Positions 21,128 through 32,628 of a stretch of DNA of 64,000 nucleotides are shown here, in pieces. The notes below the pieces were generated by a model. That model worked only from the letters and a program-made list of their open reading frames with translations. It made no database searches and was not told where the DNA came from. The translations under genes were made by a program, and so were the position numbers. The DNA comes from Macrostomum hystrix (Eukaryota > Platyhelminthes > Macrostomidae). The DNA lies in contig CATNEN010000026.1 in assembly GCA_950097015.1 (NCBI GenBank), positions 910,001 through 974,000 on the forward strand, given 5' to 3'. Position 1 is the stretch's first letter. Every line of letters begins with the position of its first letter.

Positions 21128-22505
21128 TGTGACTCTCCCTCACCCACTCTCCCTCTCCCACTCTCCCTCTCCCACTCTCCCTCTCCCACTCTCCCTCTCC
21201 CACTCTCCCTCTCCCACTCTCCCTCACCCAGTCTCCCTCTCCTACTCTCCCTCTCCCACTCTCCCTCTCCCACTCCCACTCTCCCTCTCCCACTCTCCCT
21301 CTCCCACTCTCCCTCTCCCACTCTCCCTCTCCCACTCTCCCTCTCCCACTCTCCCTCTCCCACTCTCCCTCTCCCACTCTCCCTCTCCCACTCTCCCTCT
21401 CCCACTCTCCCTCTCCCACTCTCCCTCTCCCACTCTCCCTCTCCCACTCTCCCTCTCCCACTCTCCCTCTCCCACTCTCCCTCACCCAGTCTCCCTCTCC
21501 CACTCTCCCTCTCCCACTCTCCCTCTCCCACTCTCCCTCTCCCACTCTCCCTCTCCCACTCTCCCTCACCCACTCTCCCTCACCCAGTCTCCCTCTCCCA
21601 CTCTCCCTCTCCCACTCTCCCTCTCCCACTCTCCCTCACCCAGTCTCCCTCTCCTACTCTCCCTCTCCCACTCTCCCTCTCCCACTCCCACTCTCCCTCT
21701 CCCACTCTCCCTCTCCCACTCTCCCTCTCTCCCACTCTCCCTCTCCCACTCTCCCTCTCCCACTCTCCCTCTCCCACTCTCCCTCTCCCACTCTCCCTCT
21801 CCCACTCTCCCTCTCCCACTCTCCCTCACCCACTCTCCCTCACCCAGTCTCCCTCTCCCACTCTCCCTCTCCCACTCTCCCTCTCCCACTCTCCCTCACC
21901 CAGTCTCCCTCTCCTACTCTCCCTCTCCCACTCTCCCTCTCCCACTCCCACTCTCCCTCTCCCACTCTCCCTCTCCCACTCTCCCTCTCCCACTCTCCCT
22001 CTCCCACTCTCCCTCTCCCACTCTCCCTCTCCCACTCTCCCTCTCCCACTCTCCCTCTCCCACTCTCCCTCTCCCACTCTCCCTCTCCCACTCTCCCTCT
22101 CCCACTCTCCCTTTCCCACTCTCCCTCACCCACTCTCCCTCTCCCACTCTCCCTCTCTCCCACTCTCCCTCTCCCACTCTCCCTCTCCCACTCTCCCTTT
22201 CCCACTCTCCCTCACCCACTCTCCCTCTCCCACTCTCCCTTTCCCACTCTCCCTCACCCACTCTCCCTCTCCCACTCTCCCTCTCCCACTCTCCCTCTCC
22301 CACTCTCCCTCTCCCACTCTCCCTCTCCCACTCTCCCTCTCCCACTCTCCCTCTCCCACTCTCCCTCTCCCACTCTCCCTCACCCACTCTCCCTCTCCCA
22401 CTCTCCCTCTCCCACTCTCCCTCTCCCACTCTCCCTCTCCCACTCTCCCTTTCCCACTCTCCCTCACCCACTCTCCCTCTCCCACTCTCCCTCTCCCACT
22501 CTAAC
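21128..22505. repeat. Tandem array, 12-bp pyrimidine unit
   Basis: About 114 copies of cccactctccct, all-pyrimidine except for one A per unit. Variants with ag (acccagtctccct) and ctcctactct mark larger duplicated blocks starting near 21224, 21636 and 21897. Very long open frames on both strands (Ser/Pro/Leu or Gly/Glu/Arg) come from the 12-bp period and are not genes. Confidence 0.96.
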
Positions 22506-23454
22506 TCCCTTACCTCGGAAATTTGATGCGTCGTATATAGGATGCACACTACTGCAAGTAAGAAGTTTCGCAAAAGTGGTACAAATTTTTGTGTGCTCTT
22601 GCCAAATTATGAGCGTATGCTACACATTTTAGTTAATTTAACAGTCTAATTGCTATGGCTAGTAAAGTCGTTATATGTGCTCGTTTCTATTCGTAATAAA
22701 AAGAAGTACGATCTCGTACTGTTAAGCCTACATTAGGCTAACCCATTTGGTTCACATGTACACCAGCTATTGCCTGGCGCTTCCAAACGCTGAGTACAGT
22801 CCATGGACTGGGAGGGGGCCACCACAAGGGGGGCTTCCCTTATCGAGGAATATGTGAAGGCCATGTTTTCAGTTTCGCTAATAGTTTAATGGCTGTTAAA
22901 TGGTTGCTCTGTGTAGCTTCTGCGTGAGTGCGTGTGTGCTTGGCTTGTGTTTCAAAGAATGCCGCCACTAAGCCCTACGCTGTCATGTGAGCTCAGGGTC
23001 CCACCCACCCGGGTCTATCAATCACTCGAAATTATTGGACTCAACTGCGGAGACTTCTTTGACTGGTCATTGAGTTCCGACGCCATACAAAACTAGGACG
23101 GGCAATGAGTGAGCACAGTGGCGTGAGTTTCGAAGCCAATTTCCAGGGTTGGCTGGTCTGATGGCGGCTTCCACAATTTGACATCTGTCACTGCTAGAGA
23201 GAGGGGGCCCTCTCTCCCATTTGATTGATAGGTTGCTTGCTGATTTGAGCGGAGCAGTGGCTGGCAATCGTTTGTGTGAGCTGAGTAAGTCCTGACAGGC
23301 CGCAAATGAAAACTATTCTTCGCTGCTTTTTTATTGCCCGTTTTTATCGAGTGGTCGACCAACATAAGTACATTGCTGAGCAATGAGCTTAAATGAACTT
23401 GCTTAAGTAGTAACAGCAGTAGTAGTAATACTAATAATATAATAATAATACCAC
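22506..23454. other. Intergenic DNA with one SINE-like scrap
   Basis: Unique sequence without a supported gene. cagtccatggactgg near 22796-22812 matches a motif near 15326 and is close to the 3' part of the family B SINE at 55998. A short palindrome (agagagggggccctctct) lies near 23200. Confidence 0.4.
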
Positions 23455-23714
23455 ATTATTTTGTGACACTATAGACCCGCAGCCAGCGAGGAGGCAATTC
23501 TGCCCATTTCGCTGACTCCTAAGCACACACGCGTGCAGATCCTGTACGCAGGTATACGCTCAAACAGGTGTGTACATCTGCTTTGACTTCCTCATCGTCA
23601 GGCAGTGTACACTCTCACTGTGCCTTGGAGGTTGGCCCTCACGGCTCCGCCGCGGAATCGAACTCAGGGACCTTGGGGCGAGAGGCAAACGCGTTAACCG
23701 CTCTGCCACTCACC
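23455..23714 (-). mobile_element. SINE family A copy with microsatellite tail
   Basis: Minus-strand copy. The tRNA-like head is well kept at the right end (plus strand ggaatcgaactcagggacc and ggcaaacgcgttaaccgctc, the complements of boxes B and A). The 3' end abuts an aataatataataataata tract. Part of the body (after ggttggccctcacgg) is deleted relative to other copies. Confidence 0.8.
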
Positions 23715-24184
23715 TAACAGCAGTAGCAGTAGCAGTAGTAATGGTCTTTGTAGCCTTTGAGTCTAATTTATTTACAAATTTACCGTGCCGAATAGTTTAT
23801 CTGCGTGTTCATTTATTTTGAATGGTCTACAAAAAAGTCGGTTCAAAGTTCGTTTCGTCGCTTTTCGTACAAAATATTTTATCGCAAGTGGCAAATAATC
23901 GACTCAGAAAGTCATAAATCATTGACAATGAGCAGAGGTCCGAGGGGGGGCTCAGTTGATAAGTGAGCCAGCGATTAGGAAACCAATTTTACGAGGGTTG
24001 CTTTGGGACGGCTTGGGGCAGCCAGATGGGATGCCTAATAAAAAACACTTGACTCACTGATGGAGTTTCGATACAACCTAGGCCATCTAAAGTAAAGTCA
24101 TCCATGCTTTCCCCAACTGTGAAAATAACAGAAAAAGAAGACTGGACAGAAAAATATATCTAGACGGAGAGGTAGACAGAAGAG

Positions 24185-24692
24185 AGTGTGGTAGAGAAGG
24201 AGAGAGAGGTAGAGAAGGAGAGAGAGGTAGAGAAGGAGAGAGAGGTAGAGAAGGAGAGAGAGGTAGAGAAGGAGAGAGAGGTAGAGAAGGAGAGAGAGGT
24301 AGAGAAGGAGAGAGAGGTAGAGAAGGAGAGAGAGGTAGAGAAGGAGAGAGGTAGAGAAGGAGAGAGAGGTAGAGAAGGAGAGAGAGGTAGAGAAGGAGAG
24401 AGAGGTAGAGAAGGAGAGAGAGGTAGAGAAGGAGAGAGAGGTAGAGAAGGAGAGAGAGGTAGAGAAGGAGAGAGAGGTAGAGAAGGAGAGAGAGGTAGAG
24501 AAGGAGAGAGAGGTAGAGAAGGAGAGAGAGGTAGAGAAGGAGAGAGAGGTAGAGAAGGAGAGAGAGGTAGAGAAGGAGAGAGAGGTAGAGAAGGAGAGAG
24601 AGGTAGAGAAGGAGAGAGAGGTAGAGAAGGAGAGAGAGGTAGAGAAGGAGAGAGAGGTAGAGAAGGAGAGAGAGGTTGAGAAGGAGAGAGTT
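24185..24692. repeat. Tandem array, 18-bp purine unit
   Basis: About 28 copies of gtagagaaggagagagag, nearly identical, with one unit shortened by 2 bp near 24345. The plus strand is almost pure purine. Open frames on both strands come from the 18-bp period. Confidence 0.96.
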
Positions 24693-25205
24693 AGCATTTA
24701 CTGATAGAAAATTGAAAACAAAATGCTCGTGGAGTCACTTTGTGCAACAACTTCAATAAGACTTTGCTTTTCTTATTTCACCTGTCTCTCTCTCTTGAAC
24801 CAAAAAGCAGCTTCGCAAAAAAGCTAAACTTCGTAAGATTCTAACCCTCGAATAACTCAACTCGGCGAGTTGGGGAGGACCTAGAAGGGTTATGATTTAC
24901 ATCGCTGGTTGCAGTGCGAATAGGGCCGCCTTGGGACCCGGCGAGCGGAGGAGAGGCGGGCTGTCCGTGCCGCAATCTGTTTCAAAGAATTCTCGACGGC
25001 CAAAATATATGCTCGGCGCGCGTGACAGTTTGCGACAGGCCCGCGGCGTGTCGAAAATATGCATTCCAGTTTTTTTCGGCTCGACCTTCGCCACGCCAAG
25101 ACGACTGCTCATAAATAACTGGTCAGAATTTATATAAACTGGTAACTAGGAAACCGTGTCCTGGCTCACTGTCTTGGAGCATTGAGCACGAAATTGTGCG
25201 GTCGA
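24693..25205. other. Intergenic unique DNA
   Basis: No gene recognised. The segment 24900-25100 is GC-rich with short open frames in several registers but no splice-supported coding. Confidence 0.4.
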
Positions 25206-25209
25206 AGGA

Positions 25210-25540
25210 CTCTGATGGGATCAGCAATCCATCAGAACTCTGTGTCAGTGGGATCAGATCCAACAGAACTCTGTGTCAGTGGGATCAGATCCGACAGAAC
25301 TCTGTCAGTGGGATCAGATCCGTCAGGTGTCAGTGGGATCAGATCCGTCAGGTGTCACTGGGATCAGATCCGTCAGGTGTCACTGGGATCAGATCCGTCA
25401 GAACTCTGTGTCAGTGGGATCAGATCCGTCAGAACTCTGTGTCAGTGGGATCAGATCCGACAGAACTCTGTGTCAGTGGGATCAGATCCGTCAGGTGTCA
25501 GTGGGATCCAATCCGGTGTCAGTGGGATCCGATCTGTCAG
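25210..25540. repeat. Tandem array, about 31-bp unit with shorter variants
   Basis: About 12 copies built on gtgggatcagatccgtcag. Long units carry an extra aactctgtgtca, short units lack it (about 22 bp). Confidence 0.93.
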
Positions 25541-26747
25541 AGTACATTTCATCCAAAGCTTCGTTCCGTGAATCGCATATTGAATCAATTTTGAACTCTA
25601 AACACTGCGTAACATTCTAGAGTATTCTCACTTTTTGCTATACCTATCTATCGACTTTCCTATGAAATTCATTAACCTATACCAATCTCTTCTTAAAGCT
25701 CCTGAGAATGCGGCCTGTTTTTACCCGTCCACACAGGAGGACCGGTTATTGCTTGCGCTATCACAGAATAATATAGAGGCCGCAGACTTATATGCCGCCC
25801 ACCTGAAAGAATAGGCGGTGGATGATGACAGGCGAATCGCCATCCATCCGCACGCGGGCAAGCCATTCCTAAGGTAGAATGATGAAGACGGCTGCTGCGC
25901 AGCAGCTAATCTGGCAGCGGCCACAAGAGAAAGTGGGTGCTGCATGGGACAGCATTGCAGGCCTGGCGAAAGAATGCCGCGGATACAGCATAAACCTTTC
26001 TGCACCCGCCATTCTAAAGCTCCCCGACCTCCAGGCCTCTGAAAGTCGTATATAATCGCGCTGGGTGGTGGGTAAGACGATCGAGCGGTTCTCCTTCCCT
26101 TTTTACGTTACTTTTCTTTAAAAAATGCAGTTAGCTGTAAGGGGATAGGGTCAGTTGCAGCGGGCGCGCGCGCTTGTGTGTGTTTTGAGGGGTATACTTT
26201 TCTTGTCACTTTTATAATGACCATCAATCAAGTGGCTGCGCCTGTGTGTGGGCTTGGCGGCGGAAAGAGAGAATGAGAGAGAGAAAATAGCGGCATGGAG
26301 GAGTCTCACACAGTTTTACACCCATCATGCACAGACATAAATCAGGTTTCAGACTGACGAACGACACTGCCTCTGAGGGGAGGGCGCATTGGACAGAGGG
26401 GTGGCAGCCAGGCGGGGTGGCGACCCCGAAAATTTCTCTGTGATCTCGCCGCCAGCAGGCGCGCCCCATTGGCTGAACGGGCTGGGTGCCGGCGGGCCTC
26501 TAAGACTGAAGGGGAGCGCCCACCCCACCCTCCGCGCAGCCCCATCCATTCCACTCCCGACACACTTCATGCGGCGGAGGGGGGTGGCGGCCGGGCCATA
26601 AACTCAGCGGGGGCATACATTAATACCACGAGGCGCGCACCAGAGGGCGGCAAGGCAAAGAGTCGTTAAATTCAGAGAGAGCGAGCGATTCTCCGTTTCC
26701 AAAAGCCAAAAAGGCAAACTAAGTGGATCAGGACAAGCCCTGGCCTC
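25541..26747. other. Upstream region of the teashirt-like gene
   Basis: Unique sequence with a GC-rich part at about 26380-26640 that leads into a TATA promoter. No coding exon is supported. Likely proximal regulatory DNA of the teashirt-like gene (inference). Confidence 0.4.
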
Positions 26748-26849
26748 TATAAATATATATATAACACAGCACAATACTCAAGCGACTTAACAGACTACTG
26801 CGAGCAGGTGTTCCTCCTTGAGTAAGACGATACTTACGATAGCACAAAG
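26748..26849 (+). promoter_or_regulatory. TATA promoter and 5' non-coding exon (probable teashirt start)
   Basis: A TATA box (tataaatatatatata, 26748-26763) is followed about 30 bp later by a plausible start site (actcaag near 26778). A short exon then ends at 26849 with an almost ideal donor (aaag, then gtaagtcag). The next good acceptor upstream of a long coding frame on this strand is ccacgcacag at 31390, 15 bp before the teashirt ATG. The link of this exon to that gene is inference; it could also start an unrelated transcript. Confidence 0.5.
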
Positions 26850-27519
26850 GTAAGTCAGTTGTTAATTTTTTCAGCAGTTAACAACCTTTTCACTGAAATT
26901 TACTTTTTGTAAGGATTTTATTAAGGTGTCTTTAGGATACTAGACTTAGGTTGTCATAATACAAAAATTAAAAAATCGAAAAGAAGCGAGCGATCGATGC
27001 GCATGCTCTCGGCAGGATTAGGCAATACCTTCTAAAGGTAGCGCAGGTGCAAATAGTTGATGCAAATGCTGCTTACCACTGCACTTTCCCCAGCTATACA
27101 TAGTCTACTAGCTCCACTTTCTCTTCTCATTGCTTGAATTTCTGGGAGCGCCTAATACACCTGCTTCTCCCTTCTACCTTATACTTATCCATCATCTCGC
27201 CGGGGCCTAAGTACTGCGCGCATATGCAGTATTTGCTCTTGTCTGATAGCCCCCGAGTGCATGGCTGCAGATTGACAGTTTGCTGATTACATGTCACCGG
27301 CCTCTTTAAGGAGTATATATATACCATAGGCAAAGAGGAGAGCAGTAATAAGGAAGAAACCGGCTATAGCTATAGGCCTCACTGCGTGTGCTCAAGAGTC
27401 TTACCTGCATCGAGTTCTTTACGACTGACACTGAGGAATAAGCTTTGCTTTCCACGAGCTCCCTGTTTTCAATTGGTAAGGACCAATCTATATTTCCTGC
27501 TTCGAGTGTAGGCCATCGC

Positions 27520-27880
27520 TCGTAACCACCCTGTCCTGCGGGGTGTCCTTAGTAACCACCCTGTCCTCCGGGGTGTCTTTAGTAACCACCCTGTCCTCCG
27601 GGGTGTCTTTAGTAACCACCCTGTCCTGCGGGGTGTCTTTAGTAACCACCCTGTCCTCCGGGGTGTCTTTAGTAACCACCCGGGGTGTCCTTAGTAACCA
27701 CCCTGTCCTGCGGGGTGTCTTTAGTAACCACCCTGTCCTCCAGGGTGTCTTTAGTAACCACCCGGGGTGTCCTTAGTGACCAACCTGTCCTCCGGGGTGT
27801 CTTTATTAACCACCCTGTCCTCCGGGGTGTCTTTAGTAACCAACCTGTCTTCCGGGGTGTCCTTAGTAACCCCGGAAAGG
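27520..27880. repeat. Tandem array, 30-bp unit
   Basis: About 13 copies of a 30-bp unit containing gtctttagtaaccaccctgt, with some units shortened. It lies in the putative first intron of the teashirt-like gene. Confidence 0.94.
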
Positions 27881-27944
27881 TGTCTTTTTAGTAGCAACCT
27901 AGTCTCAGTTCCTTGTAGTGTGGTCACAAACACTTTACCTCTCT

Positions 27945-28205
27945 TCCAGCCACTCTACCTCTCCTCCAACCACTCTACCTCTCTTCCAGAAACTCTACCT
28001 CTCCTCCAACCACTCTACCTCTCTTCCAGAAACTCTACCTCTCCTCCAACCACTCTACCTCTCTTCCAGAGAGTCTACCTCTCTTCCAACCACTCTACCT
28101 CTCTTCCAGAACTCTACCTCTCCTCTAACCACTCTACCTCTCTTCCAGAGAGTCTACCTCTCTTCCAACCACTCTACCTCTCTTCCAGTCACTCTACCTC
28201 TCTCT
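27945..28205. repeat. Tandem array, about 22-bp unit
   Basis: About 12 copies of cactctacctctcttccaac, alternating with ctctacctctcttccagaaa-type units. Confidence 0.92.
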
Positions 28206-29280
28206 GAACATTATCCTGCAGTGCATGTCGCATTGCCGCTCACCCAAACTTGCAGCTGCCTCGCGCTGTCAGCACCCCAACAATGCCTGCATAATTATAC
28301 GCATAAATTAAGTAAGTTTACAGCCAGATTTGGAACAGCACTGGCCGTATGATAAATGGTTGGTATGCCTTCGAACTGCGGCAGCAGCAACAGTCACCGC
28401 CATAGAACAGACTGCTGTGCGCAGGCGGCATTTTTGGGAGGGCGCCGCTTTGAAAATTTATAACTTTCTGCTTCTTTCAAGGAGAGAGTCCCTGCATGGT
28501 GCTGATGCGGTTGGCCAGACAGGCTGAAAGAGAACAGTAAAGGAAGGTGGGCCGGAGTCAAGAGAGGAGACGGCACGGATTTTGACTGACTGCAAATGAC
28601 ACGGCAAGGCAATAATAGATAGACATTATAATATATAGCTAAAAAGGCATAGCTGGTCATTGGGCATTAGGTGGCGGCGCTGCCTTTGTCAGAACTGAGC
28701 GGCCGGTTGTGAGGGGGGTAGAGAGAAGAGCAATAAAATTGTCTGAGAATGCCACGCCGCACTGGGTGCGGGCCCATGCATCAAAGCGGCGTTTACGACT
28801 GCGCGGCCTTTAGGGCGGCCCCAGCCTTTGATGCGACTCGTCTGCGCTGACAGATTGATGTCTTTCGAGGGCCAACTTACACAAGCCCGGCGCTTGGGGC
28901 GTGCGGGCTGGAGGGGCGTTAGGCTGGGCTGGGGGTGGGCAAAGTTTTGATTTACGGCCCAGAGCCCAAACAGAATCAGCGCTAGACCGCCCCACGCCCC
29001 TCATCTCTCCTAGGAGCTGCAGGAAAGCATTGAAAGAGAATTTAAAGGTGAGAGAGAACGCGATCCGTCTATTCTATGCAGTCTGGCCGGCTGTCTGTTG
29101 GCCATTTCTCCTAAATAACCCTACGGACTAAAACCAATGGCGTGGCAAAGAAAGGGCACAGTTTCCTATTGCGATTCTGCATTCAATGCCGCACTGCCAC
29201 TAACTACGGGGCCCACTTTCGTACATTTCTGGATTAGTTTAGTGCTCTGAAACTCTGCCAGGTGTTGGACCATAGAAACA
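28206..29280. other. Intronic unique DNA
   Basis: No exon supported. Includes GC-rich patches (28740-29010) with short open frames on both strands. Candidate regulatory DNA of the teashirt-like gene. Confidence 0.35.
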
Positions 29281-29281
29281 T

Positions 29282-30150
29282 CTGGGTAGATGGTACTGAA
29301 GGACCAGGGTAGAGGGAACTGAAGGACCAGGGGAGAGGGAACTGAAGGACCAGGGTAGAGGGAACTGAAGGACCAGGGGAGAGGGAACTGAAGGACCAGG
29401 GTAGATAGAACTGAAGGACCAGGGTAGAGGGAACTGAAGGACCAGGGTAGAGGGAACTGAAGGACCAGGGGAGAGGGAACTGAAGGACCAGGGTAGATAG
29501 AACTGAAGGACCAGGGTAGAGGGAACTGAAGGACCAGGGTAGAGGGAACTGAAGGACCAGGGTAGAGGGAACTGAAGGACCAGGGTAGAGGGAACTGAAG
29601 GACCAGGGTAGATAGAACTGAAGGACCAGGGTAGAGGGAACTGAAGGACCAGGGTAGAGGGAACTGAAGGACCAGGGTAGAGGGAACTGAAGGATCAGGG
29701 GGAGAGGGAATTGAAGGATCAAGGGAGAGGGAACTGACGGATCAGGGGGAGAGGGAACTGAAGGATCAGGGGGAGAGGGAACTGAAGGATCAGGGGCGAG
29801 GGAACTGAAGGATCAGGGGGAGAGGGAACTGAAGGATCAGGGGAGAGGGAACTGACGGATCAGGGGGAGAGGGAACTGAAGGATCAGGGGGAGAGGGAAC
29901 TGAAGGATCAGGGGCGAGGGAACTGAAGGATCAGGGGAGAGGGAACTGACGGATCAGGGGGAGAGGGAACTGAAGGATCAGGGGGAGAGGGAACTGAAGG
30001 ATCAGGGGCGAGGGAACTGAAGGATCAGGGGAGAGGGAACTGACGGATCAGGGGGAGAGGGAACTGAAGGATCAGGGGGAGAGGGAACTGAAGGATCAGG
30101 GGCGAGGGAACTGAAGGATCAGGGGAGAGGGAACTGAAGGATCTGGAGAG
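29282..30150. repeat. Tandem array, 23-24-bp unit in two subfamilies
   Basis: The left half uses gaactgaaggaccagggtag (23 bp); from about 29690 it switches to gaactgaaggatcaggggga (24 bp). In the second half a four-unit block (one ctgacgg variant, one ggggcga variant) repeats three to four times. Confidence 0.94.
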
Positions 30151-31390
30151 GCGGCTCCATTGCATCAGTTTTCTCCTATAATGCCCTACAAAACTATTTT
30201 TTACTGCAAATGATCCAAAATGAGTTTCAAAAATGGGAATGGGAAAATGTATCTGTAATTCAACAGTCATCAAAGTTAGTTTTATTAGCTTGCTGCTCGT
30301 TCGCATTTCCCATTTCTCTGTGTGACGCTTGGTCCCCCACCTCTTACTCTCCAGTTTCTAGGCTTTAAAGTTTCAAGTTCAAAGGGAAGCCGCCAATTCG
30401 TCCCCAATACAGTTAGTTGGCTTGCCAAATATTGCGCTTTGATGCTGAAAATGTGTCTTCAAATTCTATTGAATTTCTCTCGGGGGGCAATAATTGTATA
30501 GAGTTACTAAGCAATGCGAACTAAAGCTGTCCCCGAGCAAGGTCTTGCTTTTTACAATTCACTTTTTTCTTCTGGCAGCTCAATTACTATTATAGAATTG
30601 TGGGTTGACTCTAGCGGAGTCACTGGAAGCCTTTGTACGCTCGTAAGTTGCTTTGCTGGGGTAGCAGTCTATCGCTAGACGTTTTGTCATATTTATTATC
30701 GGCACAGCACGAGAGAGACAGACAACACGCAAAAAAGTTTAAATCTATACCGATAGCGAATTGATGCACCAGCCGCCCCATGTCCGCTACACAGTTTGAA
30801 ATTTATTGCCTTTATTATTTATAAAGCTTCGATAAGGTAGAGTGGAGCCGGCCAGTCACTTCACCTGTATATAGGTAGGAATATAGAGGCAGAGGCAGGT
30901 ATAAGCAATTACTGTGGACAGACAAAGACTATGAAATTCGGGCATCAAAGAAAGTGGTATATTATGCGGCCACTCAGCTCTCCCCCTTCTGTCTGTCAGC
31001 TCAGCTGAGTCCTATACTCGACGAGTTTCGAAAGGAAATTTATTGCCCTTGGCCACATTGCACTTAGCCACGACTGCGTTTAATTATACGAAAACTTTTC
31101 CTTGACTATAGCGGCTCAAAAAAGACGCAAATTCGATACACCAATTGTGTGGCTCTAAATCTTTCACGTTCCGAATTTCTCGAAGCCGAGAAAAGGCGGA
31201 GGGGAGAAAAATGTGAAACGCAAACTTCCGAAGTGTTTCAACATTTGTTCCTCATTTCTCCCAGTTGGGAAGAAAACGGTCCAGCTAGTGTAGCGTCTAG
31301 GCCTTAAAAAATTCTGTCTTCTGATGTTTATTTAATTTATAGCGAAGCCCTCGATACTGCATCTAACCTGTATTTTATTTCCACGCACAG
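30151..31390. other. Intronic DNA before the teashirt coding exon
   Basis: Unique, moderately AT-rich sequence. No coding exon recognised. It ends with the acceptor at 31390. Confidence 0.4.
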
Positions 31391-31404
31391 GCCTTCACAA
31401 CCAA

Positions 31405-32595
31405 ATGGCGCAGCAGCAGCAGCAGAAGCGCTCAGCCAGTGCCGAGCTGCCCTCGGCCTTCAGACCTCCTGCCGCCACCGCAGGCAGTTCAATGCCACCG
31501 AAAAAGCGTGCCAGAAATCACCTTGACGACGAGTTGGCGGATGAGTCGACCGCCGAAGCAGCCACCGCCGCCGAAGCAGCCGCCGCCGCCGAAGCAGCCG
31601 CCGCCGCCGCCGCCGTAGCCGCCGCTCCACTGGATTTGTCGGCGCCGGGCAGAACTCGGCGGCGTGACAGCGAGGACTCCGACGAAGCTTCTGGCTCAGC
31701 GGCAGCGGCAGCGGCCGCAGCGTATATGGCCCGCTGCGCTGAGAGCTTTCGAATGCTGAACGCACAGCCGAGAGCTGAGGATGCTGCGGCGGCAGCTGCC
31801 TCCTCCGCAGACTGTTGGACAGCGATAAACCAGTGGCAGGCCACGCTGCAGGCCCAGTACTTGTACTACTCATCTCTAGCGCTCTCAGGCCTGGTGCCTC
31901 CGCTGCCACCGCCGCTTCCTCCGCCACAGCCGCCATCGCAGCCCCACTCTGACTTGACCGCCAAACTGCCATCAGCTGCTGCTCTTCTGTCCCCCGGCTT
32001 CAGCAATTTGTTCGCATCGCTGCCGATACCCCCGCCTCCGCCACCTCCGCCGCCGGCGTTGTGTCCTCCTTCGTCTTCCTTGTCACTTCCGCAGTGCTCT
32101 CTTCCTGACGGATCGCCGAGTCCTTCACGACGTCAGCATTTGACGCCGCAGCCGATCCGTCGCACAAAGCCTGCAAAAGCGACACCTGTCGCACCAGTTG
32201 GTGTCGCCTCCGCCGGCTCCGCAGCTCAGGGCGCTCCCGCCCCGAAATCATCGCCAACTTCGTCGTCATCGACATCTGCTGCAGAGAGACAGCTGAGTGG
32301 CGAGACGGACTTTCAATGCTCCTGCGGCCGTGCCTTCGCCAGCCTGATTGGCCTGACGCTTCACCTGAAGGAGACTGGCCATGGGCCTGGAGCCGCCTGC
32401 GGTCGCGATCGCGACATACCGAAGCTAGTACGCGGGCAGGACATGTGGATCAACTCGGAGACGGAGCAGACCCGGGAGATCCTGCGCTGCATCCACTGCA
32501 AGCAGAGCTTCCGCACCCTACCGGAGCTCACAATGCATATGATGAAGACGAGGCACTATACTGAGATTATCTTCACGGACTCGACACCGTCACAG

Positions 32596-32628
<33 letters not shown>

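Noticed and set aside
20960-22526. Open frames of 465-514 codons (Ser/Pro/Leu) and matching minus-strand Gly/Glu/Arg frames
   Set aside because: They are the 12-bp pyrimidine array read in frames that cannot contain stops; no unique coding sequence or splice support on either side.
24098-24697. 199-codon minus frame (SFSTSL repeats) and plus-strand Glu/Arg/Gly frame
   Set aside because: 18-bp purine array read in frame; no coding evidence.
25721-26005. 94-codon minus frame upstream of the teashirt promoter
   Set aside because: No family similarity, no splice sites in phase, and composition like the flanking non-coding DNA.
31460-31972. 170-codon minus frame across the teashirt coding exon
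   Set aside because: GC-rich shadow of the plus-strand gene.
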